Program-made: the position numbers and the translations under genes
Notes under the pieces: model-generated
What the model was told of the DNA's origin: nothing
Seen by the model: the letters and a program-made list of their open reading frames with translations, nothing else
The model's database searches: none
Source of the DNA: Rhipicephalus microplus
Lineage: Eukaryota; Arthropoda; Arachnida; Ixodida; Ixodidae
Reading direction: 5' to 3'
Assembly (NCBI RefSeq): GCF_043290135.1
Contig: NC_134710.1
Location: forward strand, 251,026,092-251,090,091
DNA length: 64,000 nt
Part shown: positions 44,246 to 56,199 of the stretch, piece after piece
How positions within the stretch are numbered: the stretch's first letter is position 1
Layout of the letters: each line of letters starts with the position of its first letter

Positions 44246-45891
44246 GTGCCAACTGGCCATCATCCTTGCCTTGACCAAGCCTTCGATTGTCCGGATACGT
44301 CTCCTTCAACCTCTCGTCCGGCCACTGGCGACTCGATTCCCGCACCCGACTGCCCATCCGAAGAGGTTCAGGACGTTCGTGCAGCGCTGGACCAGTCGGC
44401 CACGAGGAGCGTCTCTCGTCCGGCCACTAGCGCAGTGATTCTTGCTCCTGGTCACAGAACCGACAAGGTTCTTCCAGACGTTCCTGCTGCCGACGACCAG
44501 TCCACCACGAGGTGCCTTTTTTCAAAGTCCTCGGCCAGTGGTCCTTCAGGCACGCTCGCCACCTGCTCGTCCGATCCAGTCGCAGGAGCATCCAATCCTG
44601 CACCTGACCACGACCACGAGGTAGAAGATGCCCTTACTGCGACTAACCTCCCCTCCGGCAGGAGCAATTCCTCGGAGTCCATGTACGCAGCTCCGTTGCA
44701 CGTGCCTGCAAACTGCACGTCTTCCGCGACATCAACGACACGCGGTAGCGTGGCCCCACCCGACTCCATGACGGCTACGTTGCTGGAGGCTGACGCAGGC
44801 ATCCTTGCACTTCCTATTCACCTCTCAGTCGCGGAACCTTCACCGTCCCTGAAGTCCGAAGGTGACTCTATACCAACCACAACGCTCTGCGTGTCCTGCC
44901 AGAAGCGACCAGCATCGCACTCGCATCTCCCGTAGACGAAGTTAAAGCCACCAGCCATCAAGTACGGCTAAGCTTCCGAGATGCTGCGTCCATGACCGAC
45001 GTTCCTGAGTACAACGTGCCTGGTCCACCTATGACACAACAGACCGCACCTTGTGTACTACCCACACAGGCGGACAACCACCCGGCTGCCCCGACGAGCA
45101 CGTGTACTTCAGCTTACCTTCCAGTAGAGCCCATGCCTTCTGGGTCTAATTACCACTTTTCGGAGTCTTCGAATGGTGACAAGACCACGGAACCATACAC
45201 CTTGAATTCAGACGTGCCCCTCGCCACGGCCCAGGTGTCCGCTAACTCTCTGCGGCGCATCGGCCGACCAGTCGCTGTAGACCTGCTTGCCTGGCGTGAC
45301 CTTCATGCCCTTCTTCGAGCACGGCCTTTCCACGTCCGTCAACTCAGCCTCTCGCGCTGTTATGGCAGCCGCACTGTAACGCTGAGGTCATTGTTATGTC
45401 GATGACTGCGTCAGCATCAGCACAGCCAGCCAACTGCTCTTTGTCGACTGCCTTGTCGGCGCCATGTGTGCTGTCGGAGACTCCGCCGCCACCATTACAT
45501 TTCTGTCCTCGGTCATCATGGCTCTGTTTTGATCCATCAGACTGCTTCCCCCACATTGCCGACGCGGGTTCTTCAGCGCGTTCAGATGGGGGCACATTTG
45601 TCAGCCGTGTCCGCTCCAACCACTGGATTCGCTCTCAAATTCTCCCACCGAGTCGTCATAGAACGCACGCGTCTATGACCACAGCGACCCGGCGCTTTCG
45701 TCTCCGTCCACTGCGTTTCTTCCAGTGTCACCCGCCGGAGACCCACTGCTTCCCCATGGCTTAAATACACGTGGACAACCTGGACTTCCCAAATTGACAC
45801 TTTACGGATTGTCTTTCATGTATATAGCATCTGTCCCTCCTTTCCTTTTGTACACATGTTTTCGATCGCGCAAAGCACTAGGGGGAGCCAA
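44246..45891 (+). other. Interior of the gag-only element: Ser/Pro/Thr-rich open frames
   Basis: A 229-codon frame (44246-44935) and a 137-codon frame (44992-45405) follow the Gag domain. Both are rich in Ser, Pro, Thr and Asp, with repeated words such as SRPATSA and DVPAADDQS. No enzyme motif is visible. The composition could be an extended disordered Gag region interrupted by stops, or non-coding cargo. Not called as a gene. Confidence 0.4.
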
Positions 45892-46086
45892 TGTAGCGCC
45901 CCGCTATAGATTTTGCCAGTGGGCTGCGCCGAAAAAGAAGCGAGCCACGAGGGATTTTCAGTACTGCCCAGCGTGGGGACCTGGCTGGATGCCGCAGTGG
46001 CGATTCCGCCTACGCCTGCATCCCAAAACAAAGCTGACACCTCAACACGGGTTCATCACCACCGTCTCGTCACTCGTTCCTCTACA
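45892..46086 (+). repeat. 3' LTR of the gag-only element
   Basis: 195 bp, similar to 43612-43771 with an extra segment and several substitutions. Confidence 0.85.
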
Positions 46087-46499
46087 GAGGAACGAAAAAA
46101 AATCTTCTGGCTTGTTAAGCACGAAGGTGGCGTAGAGGTTACACCTTTAATAAACGAAGTGCTATAAGGGCGTTTTACATAAAAACGACTCACTAAGAAA
46201 TGTTCATAATGTAAATGAGAAAGAACAACACTGAGAAAACAAAAAAAACTGCTTATTAAGCTGACAGTCACTAAGGAAGCTGTCAACTCGATAAAAAAAA
46301 ATTAGCGAGGTGGCTTGTGCAGCGACTTTATTGCTCCGTCGAGGTACGTGAACTAAACGCAAAGTCATTTTGTTTGCTCGTATTTACGCGAGCACGCGCT
46401 GATCAGTGTTTCCCACTCAATTTTATATGCACTATTGGGAAGGTATGACAAGGAACCCGAGGGCATATTGTAAAAAGTAGGCTATAAGATTTGATTATA
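46087..46499. other. Unassigned DNA
   Basis: AT-rich; nothing recognised. Confidence 0.5.
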
Positions 46500-46760
46500 C
46501 TCTGTAAACAAAAATATACCCTGCTGGGAGGTATCGGGGAAGGATGCACCCGCTCTGCTCCGGTGACCTCATTCAAACCGCATTGTACCGGAACAAATAC
46601 ATTCGTTTTCCACCATTTTACTCCGGTGATCGCCAGACAAAGGAAACCGGAGGAAAACGGGCCAATCCCCTGATTATGCTCCCGTAGTTCTCCCGGAAAT
46701 GCTCCCGCGCAGCGCTTTTGCCTCGATGGATGCTCCTGAATTGCTCTGGGTCATCGCTCA
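46500..46760. repeat. Degenerate CTCCGG/CCGGAG word block A
   Basis: ctgctccggtgac, ttgtaccggaac, ttactccggtgatcg, gaaaccggaggaaaacggg, gctcccgtag and ctcccggaaatgctcccg recur about every 30-45 bp on both strands. Related words occur at 49660-49925. Confidence 0.5.
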
Positions 46761-49659
46761 CTGTCATTCATTGGCTGTTCGAGGAGTGACGTGGACAGCC
46801 TCGCCACCGTGAGGCCGTTCACCACAAACCAACATGGCGCAGACCAAGCCGGTGCATTGAGGATTGTGCGAAATGTTCAGCCACGTTGGAGAAAAAAATG
46901 GCCTCGTATCTGCATGTAATCTGGAAATGTCTTCGAAAGACGATAGTCTTGCGTGTGGAGAGAGTGAACAAAACATTTATTTGACGTTCTGCGGAAGAAA
47001 ATCGGTGTATGGTATTCCGGAGACGCTGCGTTAGAGTGCCTCGAGCGTGCAGCGGAGGCGAACGAGCACATCAAGTCACGTCACACGTAAGACATGAGCA
47101 CCATCTGGCAGTGTTTTTTGGAAAACAAAGCGCGTGGCCCTGAGACGGGCATGCGCGCCCGTGTCAGAGGTGAATAGGTGTAAAACGCAAGGCGACGGGT
47201 AGGTGCCACCGCCGTGTCTTCTTAGCAAAGCGTTGGAAACACTCGCCTTTCCGTGCAAGCATTATGGTCAGCGCAGCGTGATAAGCGCTACGGTCCTTAG
47301 AATGACTTATGTATGCTTTTTCTTGTAACACCCGAACATGTAAAATTTATGCGTGTTGTTATGGCGCCTCAGATATGTGCAATAATTGATTTTTATTTGA
47401 CAATCGCACATGTATGAACGCTGATTCTTGAGCAACATTGGTGGGCGCTGCAAATGGGGTCGGCCATTCGGGGTATCGGCTGATGCTGCTTAAAATACCC
47501 AGTTCGCGGTAACGGTGGACAAACAGACAAATGTACAGACAGACAGACCACAGTTTTTTTGTCGAAGGTCCTCAAGAAAGACTATCGTCTTTAAAATCGT
47601 TCTGAGCACCTTCAGGATATCACAAGCGACAAGCAGCAACGAAGGTTATCAACGACAGAAGGGAGTTGTGCGAACGAAAATCGTGTGATGGTTCTTGGCA
47701 GTGAACGACACATTGTGATCTCGCGAGTGCTGAGGGACCTGGCGGTTGCTGGTGCGGTGAAAAAATGGTGAGTGAGCTCTCCTTGAATTACCTGTGTTAT
47801 TCTTGTCAGGTAGTGCAGAGATTGGATAACGTTGGGTTGATAAACCAAACGTGTGGTCAATATTTGGCTAAATTCACAAGACGTCAGTGAAAAATTAGCG
47901 GAATTCCGATAATGTGTTGTTTGAACTACGTGTTTTTTTCTTAATATAACTTCGGTAAAGCAGAACGGAGAGGTGAACGAGTTGGTATTGATTCATTATG
48001 GCATGAATGTAGCGCAAAAAGGGAACACCACAAGTGCTTTTGGTTGTTCACGTTCTTGTACTCGTCCTGTTTTTCTCAGCATTAACACCATAATACCTTC
48101 GGAAAATTGAATAGCGTTACTGTAGTATTTGGAGCGGTTTTTAGATACGCAACGATTAAAATATAATAGTTTTAGGTTGATTCTATCAAACGTTAATAAG
48201 TGTTAAAGGTAAAACTAACTGGTTAAGGATATTTTTGTTCTTGTCAGTACACATAAACGGTAACTGTCCGCTTTCAATATCAATAAATGCCAGGTCGAGG
48301 TCTACAACTAAAAAATTTTTTCGATCGAATATGTAAGCTGAACTAATAAAACTTGAAAAAATAAAATCAGTGTTAATTTTTTACAAATGCAGTAAATTGA
48401 GGTAAGGCATTGTAAATAGTACAGGCTTTCAGAACGCATACATGCACTCATACTTGTGAAAAAGCTATTTTGGTTAGATAAGTGGTATCTGAGATATTAA
48501 TCTAGAAGTATACTGATTCTTCGCGAGACGTGGTGCTTTCAGAAAAAGAAAAAGAGGGTCGAAACAAACTGACGATACTAGAGACGAGGAATGCAAAAAA
48601 AAAAAAAGAAGAGGAGTTGCTTGGCAGAACGAGTTGTGCAGCGCTCGACGTTTCTGTGAAAAGAGGGGGATGGGTAGTAAAGTTAACCCATAGGATAGCC
48701 CAGCTCAACATTCTTAGATGGAGGGGACATTGTAGTGAAAGAAAGAGAGAAAAGAGAAGGCACCCTTTCGAAAAACTAGCCGTATTTTCTGTGTTGCCGA
48801 TGGGAGAGATTACTATCCTTGCTGCTGCATTTTTTTTTCTCTTTTTAGTCGTGGTGCTGTGGCTGTGGCTGCAGTTTTTTTAGCGGAAGACGGGAGTGCG
48901 AACAGTGCTCAGACGTAGTTTTGACCTGAGAAATGCAACGACAGTGGCTTGTGAAGAGAAGAGGGAAAAAAAAAATTCCTCAAACCTGGGATGCTCGTCG
49001 TGACGCTTGCATGTGCATCATCTTCTGTGGCCTGCGTCTGTGGCCTGTGGCGTGCGTGCGTGCGCATGTGTGGTCAGTTTTAGAAGTTGCTTCTTCTCAT
49101 AGGCTCACAGAGTGTATACTGTCCTTGGCTCAGTTTCCGTGCCTCTCGCATGATTTGCAGTTCTCATGCATAATTATTTTTTTGCTAAATTATGCAGGAA
49201 GCAATCAGCTCAACCTTTGCGTCATCAATGAATCTGATGGATGGTCTTTCGGGGATGGTGAAGAATTGTTCTCGGTGGCCAAGCTTTCTTCGTTTGTCGT
49301 GCATCGTTTTGCAGCATTATGGGGTTCATTTTAAGCACTGCGCTTCAAACTTGAGTGCTGTTGATTTCATGTGATCTTTCCTATTGTGTTTTGTTTTTAG
49401 TGGCTTTTTGCACGTTTGTTTATTCATGTTTCCTTTTTCTAAATGCTAGGTAATCATACAGAAACGGCATCGTATTTTCAATAAATCAAAGAATAAAAAC
49501 TCAAGTGTTTCCTTGAATTTCGTCTGCTACGGCTCTGTGGAAAAGAATACACAGTACCTCTGCAGTGCTTGCATGAGAATAGTGACTTCCCTCATCTAAA
49601 CAATGCGTGAATTGATCAGCATACAATTAATAAAGAGTGGAGCAAATAAAAAAAGTACT
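46761..49659. other. Unassigned DNA, about 2.9 kb
   Basis: No recognised gene. Features seen are A12 at 48597-48608 and T-rich runs. The frames at 48530-48883 and 48933-49334 have no motif. If blocks A and B are element ends, this would be the interior, but no transposase is visible. Confidence 0.4.
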
Positions 49660-49930
49660 GGTCTACCTAACTGAAATTCTGTCCGGACAAAGTAAGTACA
49701 TTCGTAAAATACTCAGGAGGTACCACAAAAAAGCTCCAGATAGCCGGAGTGAAAAACCCGCGAAAAATGCTCCGGAGGTGCTACGTAATCAGTCCAGCCA
49801 GCCGGAGGAAAATGCCAGTAAAAAGTACTCCGGTGGCGCCACGCAATTCCTGCGGCGAGCCGGAGCAAAAATTGCTCCAAATAGGGGGGACGCTAGTGGA
49901 CAAGCGTTTTTCTCTGAACTCGGAGTAATT
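49660..49930. repeat. Degenerate CTCCGG/CCGGAG word block B
   Basis: gctccagatagccggagtg, aatgctccggaggtgc, cagccagccggagg, aagtactccggtggcgcc, cgagccggagcaaaaattgc. Spacing about 40 bp. Same vocabulary as block A, mixed strands. Confidence 0.5.
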
Positions 49931-49943
49931 TTTTTTTCAGTGT

Positions 49944-50153
49944 ATGTGGGATTTAAGGTCCCAAAATCACTATATTTTCCAAAACCGGATATTTCGACTA
50001 CCTGGGGTTTTTTAACGTGTGCCTAAATCCAAGCACATGGACATACAGCAATTTCGCTTCCATCGAAAATACAGCTGCCACAGCCGGGATTGGATCCCGT
50101 GACCTGCGGGTCAGCAGCCGAGTATCTTAGCCACTAGACCACCGCGGTGGGGC
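49944..50153 (-). mobile_element. Ruka-like SINE, 3' part internally deleted
   Basis: Minus-strand copy with a good head (ccactagaccaccgcggtggggc on the plus strand) and B-box complement gggattggatcccgt. The section between the tail and the body is shortened and altered (ccaaaatcactatattttcc). Confidence 0.88.
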
Positions 50154-50559
50154 AGAAGTATATAAGAAGATATGAAATAGCAACTTAAGCCCGTCTGTAT
50201 GATGGGTTTGTTGTTAGTTCCCCCAGCTGTGCATACTCATCACGATCTCGATATCCGCAAAAAGCTGTGCCATCGATGTTTTGTAGTTCTTTCCCGGGTC
50301 AAAGGCGCTTTGGCAATTTGAAAATCAAAGTGTTCATGTATTGATGAGTAATCAGTAACGTGATCAGGAATGATTAGATCGTATTTTGTTTTGCTCGTAA
50401 TCCTCATATCAGATTTAAACAAGGGTTAAATTTGCCGGCCTCTCTTATGAAAAACAACAACAAGAAAAAACTAGACATTCATCGGCAAGTCACTCAAGAA
50501 CCATACTGAAAGCTCCTGAAAGTTTAATTCACTGGAGGACACTCTATAGTAGCCGCTAC
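50154..50559. other. Unassigned DNA
   Basis: Nothing recognised. Confidence 0.5.
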
Positions 50560-51094
50560 CATAGGCGACATCCTACGCAGTCGTGGCGGAAACGTGGTGG
50601 CGTTCTGCCGGTTCTTGTGCCATCTGGACTGCCTGTAGCTGGTAGTGGAGCTAACAGCTCCTGAGTGCATCTTCCCTCTCGGACTCACTGGTGAGAGGTC
50701 CCTGAGGTAACGCCGAACATTGCGAAAGCATGTGGGAGAGTGAAAAATAATGTTCTGTGCAACATGGGCATTGTGTAGGGATGTCTGAGTTGAAATGACA
50801 GAGTTGGCGCCGTGATGGGTATATGATTTCGTTTATTTGTAGCATACGAAAAGCTACTGCTTGCACGCGTTCGATCATTGCATGGGGTAAGGGGTATTGA
50901 CTTCTGTTGTTTCGGTATCCAGGGGCGATTTCGTGAAAGGTTACCAAGGGGTCGTTAAGCTGTATGTCTGGGACTAGCTCTTCGTTTGGCTGCTTGATCG
51001 TCGTGGCAGGTGAGTTCTCGCACTCGGTCATGAGCTGTTTTGTTGGGGTGGTTGCTGTGAGTGAACGTATGTGACCATGTGGGCAGGCAACCAA
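50560..51094 (-). pseudogene. LINE ORF2 C-terminal fragment
   Basis: A 147-codon minus-strand frame has near its C terminus MIERVQAVAFRMLQINEIIY and CPCCTEHYFSLSHMLSQC. This is the Cys/His arrangement (CPxC...H...C) with a preceding R-L-Q helix that ends many I/R1-type LINE proteins. Past its stop at 50651 the strand continues QLQAVQMAQEPAE, resembling the terminal QLRAVQQAxxAA pattern of the same family. No RT or RNase H is attached. The first 50 residues have no clear match. Confidence 0.65.
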
Positions 51095-52879
51095 ACTATG
51101 TAGTGGAAAGCCGTGTGCGTGCGTCCTTGCGAAAAGTATTCATGGCACTTTTTTTTACAGCGAGGTACTTGATTCTGCCAATGCAAGTGATGCACCTTCA
51201 ACCAAACTGAATAGTTCAGTTAGCTTGGTTACACAAACCTCGCAGCGATTCTCCTGACATGCCGTGTTGCGATACTATAACGTGGTCTGGAACACCGCAT
51301 ATCGAAAACGTCGTGTGCACATTACACGCGAGCATTCCCGCCAAAAAGCATTTCCACTATAGAGTTTTACGGTACAGTTCACTACAGGTAATTAAGAGCA
51401 CCATGTCGACAAAGTATGTTCTTCCATGTAAACTTCCCGCTCTATTGTTGCAATTATTGTGCCAATTATACTTTATTCCGGAACTTGGCTATTGCCTTCT
51501 TAAGCACCCTAGATAATGCGACGTTCGCTGTGCGGGAATGGTGTGGCGATTGCTCATCTTGTTACCGGAGCCACGCCGTGTTGCGAATGACGAAAAATTT
51601 GTCGATAGTTAATTGTATGAGCGCCTGCCATCAGAGAATCGATAAGAAATTACTTACGTCGCGTAGATTTCTCCCTCTTTTTTTTTCGTTTTCTAACACT
51701 CATTTACCTTGCTTTCTTTACCTAATCATTGCGATAATCTCACTTCAAATGCTCCTCGCCGCACTTCTTGCCCTATGGAAATGATAACGACTAGGCGGCC
51801 ATAAGACTGAAGTCTCTGGCAGGCGTGCTAATCTACACAACGAATAGCAACCTGCATTAGGATGCCTTAGTGGCATAGAAAAAAAAAAGACAAACAGGAG
51901 GTGTGCGTTCTTGCGCCCTATAATCAGGCTTCATGCAGAAAAGGTTTAAAATTCCAGTCCCGCTAAGAGTTGATTATATTTCACGGAAAAGTGATTTTTC
52001 AAAAGAAGCACCCAAGGGCTTAGCCGGGAGAATTTCAGTAACGCAATGCTAATAATAGGGCAAATAACTCACACAAAAACAAGTAAAAACAAGTAAAAAC
52101 ACACCAAAACTGAACAATAATATAGAAAACAAGAGAAACAAAGAATCAGATCGGAAAACATCGCTACAGTATACGATAGCACAGTGGAGTTTTGCGTTGC
52201 TAACAGAATACTAAGTCACCAGCGCTGTTCAAGGGGGCAACAATTGAAACTATATATATATATTTTCTCCAGCTAACGAGCGAAAAGATTCTTCTACTTT
52301 TGTCATGTACGCAAACTATGCTTCAAACCTGCTCTTAAAGGGGCATTAAAATAATCAAAAGTTAATCTCAAACAAATTACCGAAAAACAGCCAAAGTATA
52401 GGTGAAGGAAACCTACAGGAGACGCTTTAAATTTGTTTTGTTTTTTTAGCGTGCGCTACTTTGCTGCCGTCAAAGTGCTGCTGTCACATGTTTGTTTCAT
52501 TGTTACTAAGAGTGACAGCACGCTTTTCCGTACCACCTTATGAAATGACTCCAGTCGGTTATCGTCAAAATCCTAATTCAGCTAACCAAATTCCAACTTC
52601 CGTAGCAGTACCTTCTCTACAATGCACATTCAACCTGTGCAAGCAGCGAATTCTAACAGGCACTTTACTAAAGGTAAAAAAGGGAGGATGAGTAGAGTAC
52701 GTATGGAGGTAGTAACTTTTGAAACCTTTTGAGTAAACAAAGCGTAATATAATGCAAGACGACCAAGGAAAGTGCAGCAGTGGGTCGGTTGCAGGCTACA
52801 TATATATATTGAAATCTGGCCATTCGAATGGTTTGAGTACATGAAACGTTCACCTCGTCTGCATCGTATACATCGTAAG
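51095..52879. other. Unassigned DNA
   Basis: No gene recognised. Short repeats: aaaacaagt twice at 52077-52098, and a TA run at 52250-52262. Confidence 0.5.
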
Positions 52880-53040
52880 TATTCAGAGCCTCAATGTCCA
52901 ACGAGACGGAATTTCCCATGGGGTACGTGAGCAGCGAGACAGACACGGAATGTCTAACGGGACTGAATGTCTAACGAGACGGAATGTCCAACCGAGACTG
53001 CATGCCCAACGAGATGGAATGTCTAACCGTGACAGAACAT
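52880..53040 (+). repeat. Minisatellite, about 17-bp unit (gaatgtccaacgagacg), small array
   Basis: Recurring units ggaatgtctaacgggact, gaatgtctaacgagacg, gaatgtccaaccgagactg and catgcccaacgagatg. Same family as 60415-60985. Confidence 0.85.
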
Positions 53041-53511
53041 TCACTTTTGAAGAGAAGAATGCACATTAGTTCGAAATTTGTCAGACAACTGATTCAATGG
53101 GTGGAGATAGCATAACGCAAGAAGTTTTTTTTTGGTGCGTGCCCTTTGGACTTATTGGCTGCTTGTGGCGTCGGGTGTCGTATTCTTGTTTCTCAATTCA
53201 TTTTTCTGCGGTATTCCCCCTTATTTCAACTTTTTTAGTTTTCTTATTTTTTCTATTTTTGTTTTCGTGTGGATAATGAATACCTACTTTATTCTTTTAT
53301 CTTCGCATTTCTTTGCGTACTGCAGGCCCCTTTAGCGTTTATTTGCGTAATACCTATCTAGCCATCTATCTAGCCACCTGCATCTGTGTGCTTTTGTGAT
53401 CCCTTCATTTACTTGGGTAAACCAACATAAGTATGGGAGGTTAAGATGGTTCAAAGAATATGTCTTGCTCGTCATGACATGGATAATGTAACGATTCCGT
53501 CGCGTACGTGG
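53041..53511. other. Unassigned DNA
   Basis: T-rich stretch 53200-53340; nothing recognised. Confidence 0.5.
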
Positions 53512-54192
53512 TGTTACGCCTGAGAGCCCAGACCGAACGTCATTGCATCTGCAAAGGCAATCTGAGTCCATGCCAGAGAGCGAGCCCGCCTGATGCCTTC
53601 TCGTCAACGACGTCACCTAGCCCAGTGGCGCCGGTGCGTCTTGCGCAACGCTTGGCAAGCTCTCTCTACGCACGGGTTCAGTTCCAACCAGATGGTGCAT
53701 CGTCGCCATCTAGTCTGGTGAGCCTTACGCAATGCGTGGCAATGCCACTCGTCCTTTGGGTGCAACCCAGCGCAGCGGCTCCAGATTGGAGGATTATGAC
53801 GCCACGCAGCGGTGGGTCTCAATTGGACGATTCTGACGTGACCGAGCGGCAGTTCCTATTGGACGTTGCTGACGTAAGGTATCAACCCGGGGCCTGTAAA
53901 GAACCAAGCGGCGCTTCGCCAAGCAGCCGACGTATGCGTCAAAGAGAAGAAATCTCGGCTGTTCGAGTCCCTAAGCTGTGGGTGCCATTGCCGAATATGC
54001 TACGCCTCTATTTCTATGATGTACATGAACCTGGCCTCAACTCACCGTAGTCTTGTCCGCTCGTCTATCCTATCAGCTCTCCGCAAAAGCAGTCGCAGTC
54101 TGAAAAACACACGCTACCAAACGGCTGGTGACCTTGGCGGCGGAGTTCGGAGCAGTGGCGCCTTCGGGACCGCGTTGGCGTCACGCCTCGTA
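53512..54192 (+). repeat. 5' LTR of Gypsy-3 (left end inferred)
   Basis: The right 260 bp are supported by the second copy. The remaining 420 bp, GC-rich and starting tgttacgcc, are assigned by the TG start and by position. Confidence 0.6.
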
Positions 54193-54500
54193 AGAGTGGA
54201 TGGCAGCAGCGGGATCGGCCGGCGTCAGTGACATCGAAGCGGTGAGTGCCTGACGTTTTCCCCTCAGTTCACCAAACTACTCTAGCACAGGTTATAGTAG
54301 TTTAGAGAAGGGCTGTGTGGAACATTATAGTGAGCTTTGATTGTTTCAAGCCAAGTCGGAGCGCTTTGAAACGAAAGTTAATGCAGAGGGTGTAAACATG
54401 GCAGTGTTAAAAATTGCTTGCGCGTCTCGCTAGTAGACTTATAGGGGGTACGGCAAGTAGATTCTTAACAGGAGCAGACAGCAAGGGGCTAGTGTGAACG

Positions 54501-55560
54501 ATGAAGAACCTTAAGGTAGAGGAACTCATCGAAATTTGTGAGGTACTTGGCCTTAATTTCGGCCATGCGAAACGAAAACAAGCGATCCTTGAGATCATGA
54601 AGGATGAAGGTGTGTCGGCTGGGGAAGTCGATGAGGCCTGGGTTGGTGGATAATAGCACGCCATGAGGAGGATAAGAGGCGAGAAGTAGAAGTTCGCGAA
54701 GGTGAAGAAGCAGAAAGGCGCGAACGTCGTGAGCGTGAGGAGGCCGAGAGACAGGAGCGCCTCGAGTTGAAAAGAACAGGATTGGCAATCCTACAGTGTG
54801 CGCAGGTGCCTAGCGTAGCTTCTGCACCGGTTTAGGTCAGCGGTCATAGAATTCGGGACCAACTGGCACCGTTAGTAGTAGGTGAGGACATGGCGAAGTA
54901 TCTCTTCAAGCTAGAACACGTCTCTGAGTGAAATGCTTTGGAGCGGCTCTTTGGGCGCAGAACCGGTTAGCTCTACTTCCAAGCGAAGTGTCTGTCGTGA
55001 TAACGTGCTTGTCGAGGAAAGCGTTTGAGAGCTATGACGAAGTTCAGGAAGTACTTTTGAGAAGTTATAAGTTGTCACCCGAGTTTTTCCGGCAAAGGTT
55101 CTGGTATGCAAAAAAGGGTAATGAAAGAAAATAGGGCTTTTCAAAGAAACTTGATCAACGGAAACCCACTCCACACCGTAATTTCAGGAAGTACCCGTCT
55201 CTTATGAAGAAAATTGTAGGGGAAGGGCAAACGGAAGCGGAGAAATCGAGTGAGGTTCCTAAACAACGCACTGATACCACACGGGCGTTGAAATTACGGA
55301 AGCCGCTAATCTGCTACAACTGCAAAAAGGAAGGCCACATCGTGGTGGCCTTCCTTTTTGCGATTCTCGGATTGTTGCGAAAGCAAAAGTTTGCTTTCGC
55401 AACAATCCGAGAATCGGAAAAGAACATGCGGTTGTTAGAACCAAATCTCCAAGAAATTAGTGTGAATGGAAAAACGTGTCGAGCACTGCGAGACTCAGTG
55501 GCAACCATGGATGTTGTCCATCCTTCATTGGTGTCTCCGGACGACTTTACAGGAGAATGA
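54501..55560 (+). pseudogene. Gypsy-3 gag and protease remnant
   Basis: ATG 54501 begins MKNLKVEELIEICEVLG, the start of a SAP-like Gag N terminus seen in arthropod Gypsy elements, stopped at 54651. Then a charged coiled-coil stretch of Glu/Arg repeats (54680-54780). Gag sequence follows over several frames (DMAKYLFKLEHVSE near 54890; EVLLRSYKLSPEFFRQRFWY at 55050-55110, then AKKGNE). A zinc-knuckle start CYNCKKEGH (55312-55338) is destroyed by a double hairpin. The frame then reads EISVNGKTCRALRDSVATMD, a protease-like segment with DSVA where DSGA is expected. Confidence 0.8.
55323..55416. other. Two adjacent perfect hairpins in the zinc-knuckle region
   Basis: Hairpin 1: caaaaaggaaggccac (55323-55338) and its complement at 55345-55360. 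Hairpin 2: a 27-bp perfect arm at 55361-55387 starting cgattctcgg, a two-base loop (ag), and its complement at 55390-55416. The right arm of hairpin 1 and the left arm of hairpin 2 are contiguous, so one continuous segment of about 43 bp is the complement of pieces on both sides. Confidence 0.97.
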
Positions 55561-56199
55561 GCGTGGATCAGGCAAGTCGCCGAGGAGCAGAGTACTTGAT
55601 TACCAATCGCTACGGTTCTCTTGAGGGCCTGTTCGGTAAGCTTCGCACCGAAGCGGCTGTGTCTGCCGCGCTTCCCGATCGTTTTCCTTATCTTTTTTTT
55701 CAATAACTCTCAGCAGCTTTTCAAAGAGCAGGGTAAATCATTCTTCTCCAACTTAGCGTACATGGCCCTCACGTGATCGCAAGCGCAGAAGTTTCCACGA
55801 GAACTTGATCTTGTGCAATGTGGTGAAACACCACCTGCAAAAGCTGCTGATCAGTGTGACCTTGGCAGTGAGTCGATGGAACCTCGGACAGGACATACTC
55901 CGAATGAGTCACTGGAGCAGTCACTCGAGCGGCCGTCGCCGAAACGACTGATGTGGTCTCAGTTGGTGGAGTAGACGACATGGCATCATTGTGTGAGAGC
56001 GAGAGAGGGGCAACGCTCTCGCCTGTAGCGGAAAGTTGGAGTGAGCTGTCGAGGGTTGATCGAGAAACACTCATTCGAGGGCAGCGTGAGAACCTCACGA
56101 ATAAAGCGCTAATGGAAAACGTAAAGTTGGGAACAAAGAAAAAGAATGTTTCTTTTTTTTAGAAGGCAGGGCTTCTGTATCGGAGCTACACAAATGTGC

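Larger units (their letters stand above)
43612..46086 (+). mobile_element. Non-autonomous, gag-only LTR element, 2.47 kb
   Basis: Direct repeats at 43612-43771 and 45892-46086 share tgtagcgc...ccgcgccgaaaaagaag, gagccacgagggattttcag and ...cactcgttcctctaca. They begin TG and end CA. A primer-binding site (tggtgaccccgg, 43774-43785) follows the first and a purine-rich tract (agggggagccaa) precedes the second. Only a gag-like frame is found inside; no protease, RT, RNase H or integrase. I could not identify a clear target duplication. Confidence 0.85.

Noticed and set aside
44452..45800. Minus-strand frames inside the gag-only LTR element
   Set aside because: Shadows of a low-complexity plus-strand region.
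48530..49334. Two plus-strand frames of 117 and 133 codons
   Set aside because: No motif; one starts next to an A12 run and both have hydrophobic, low-complexity ends.
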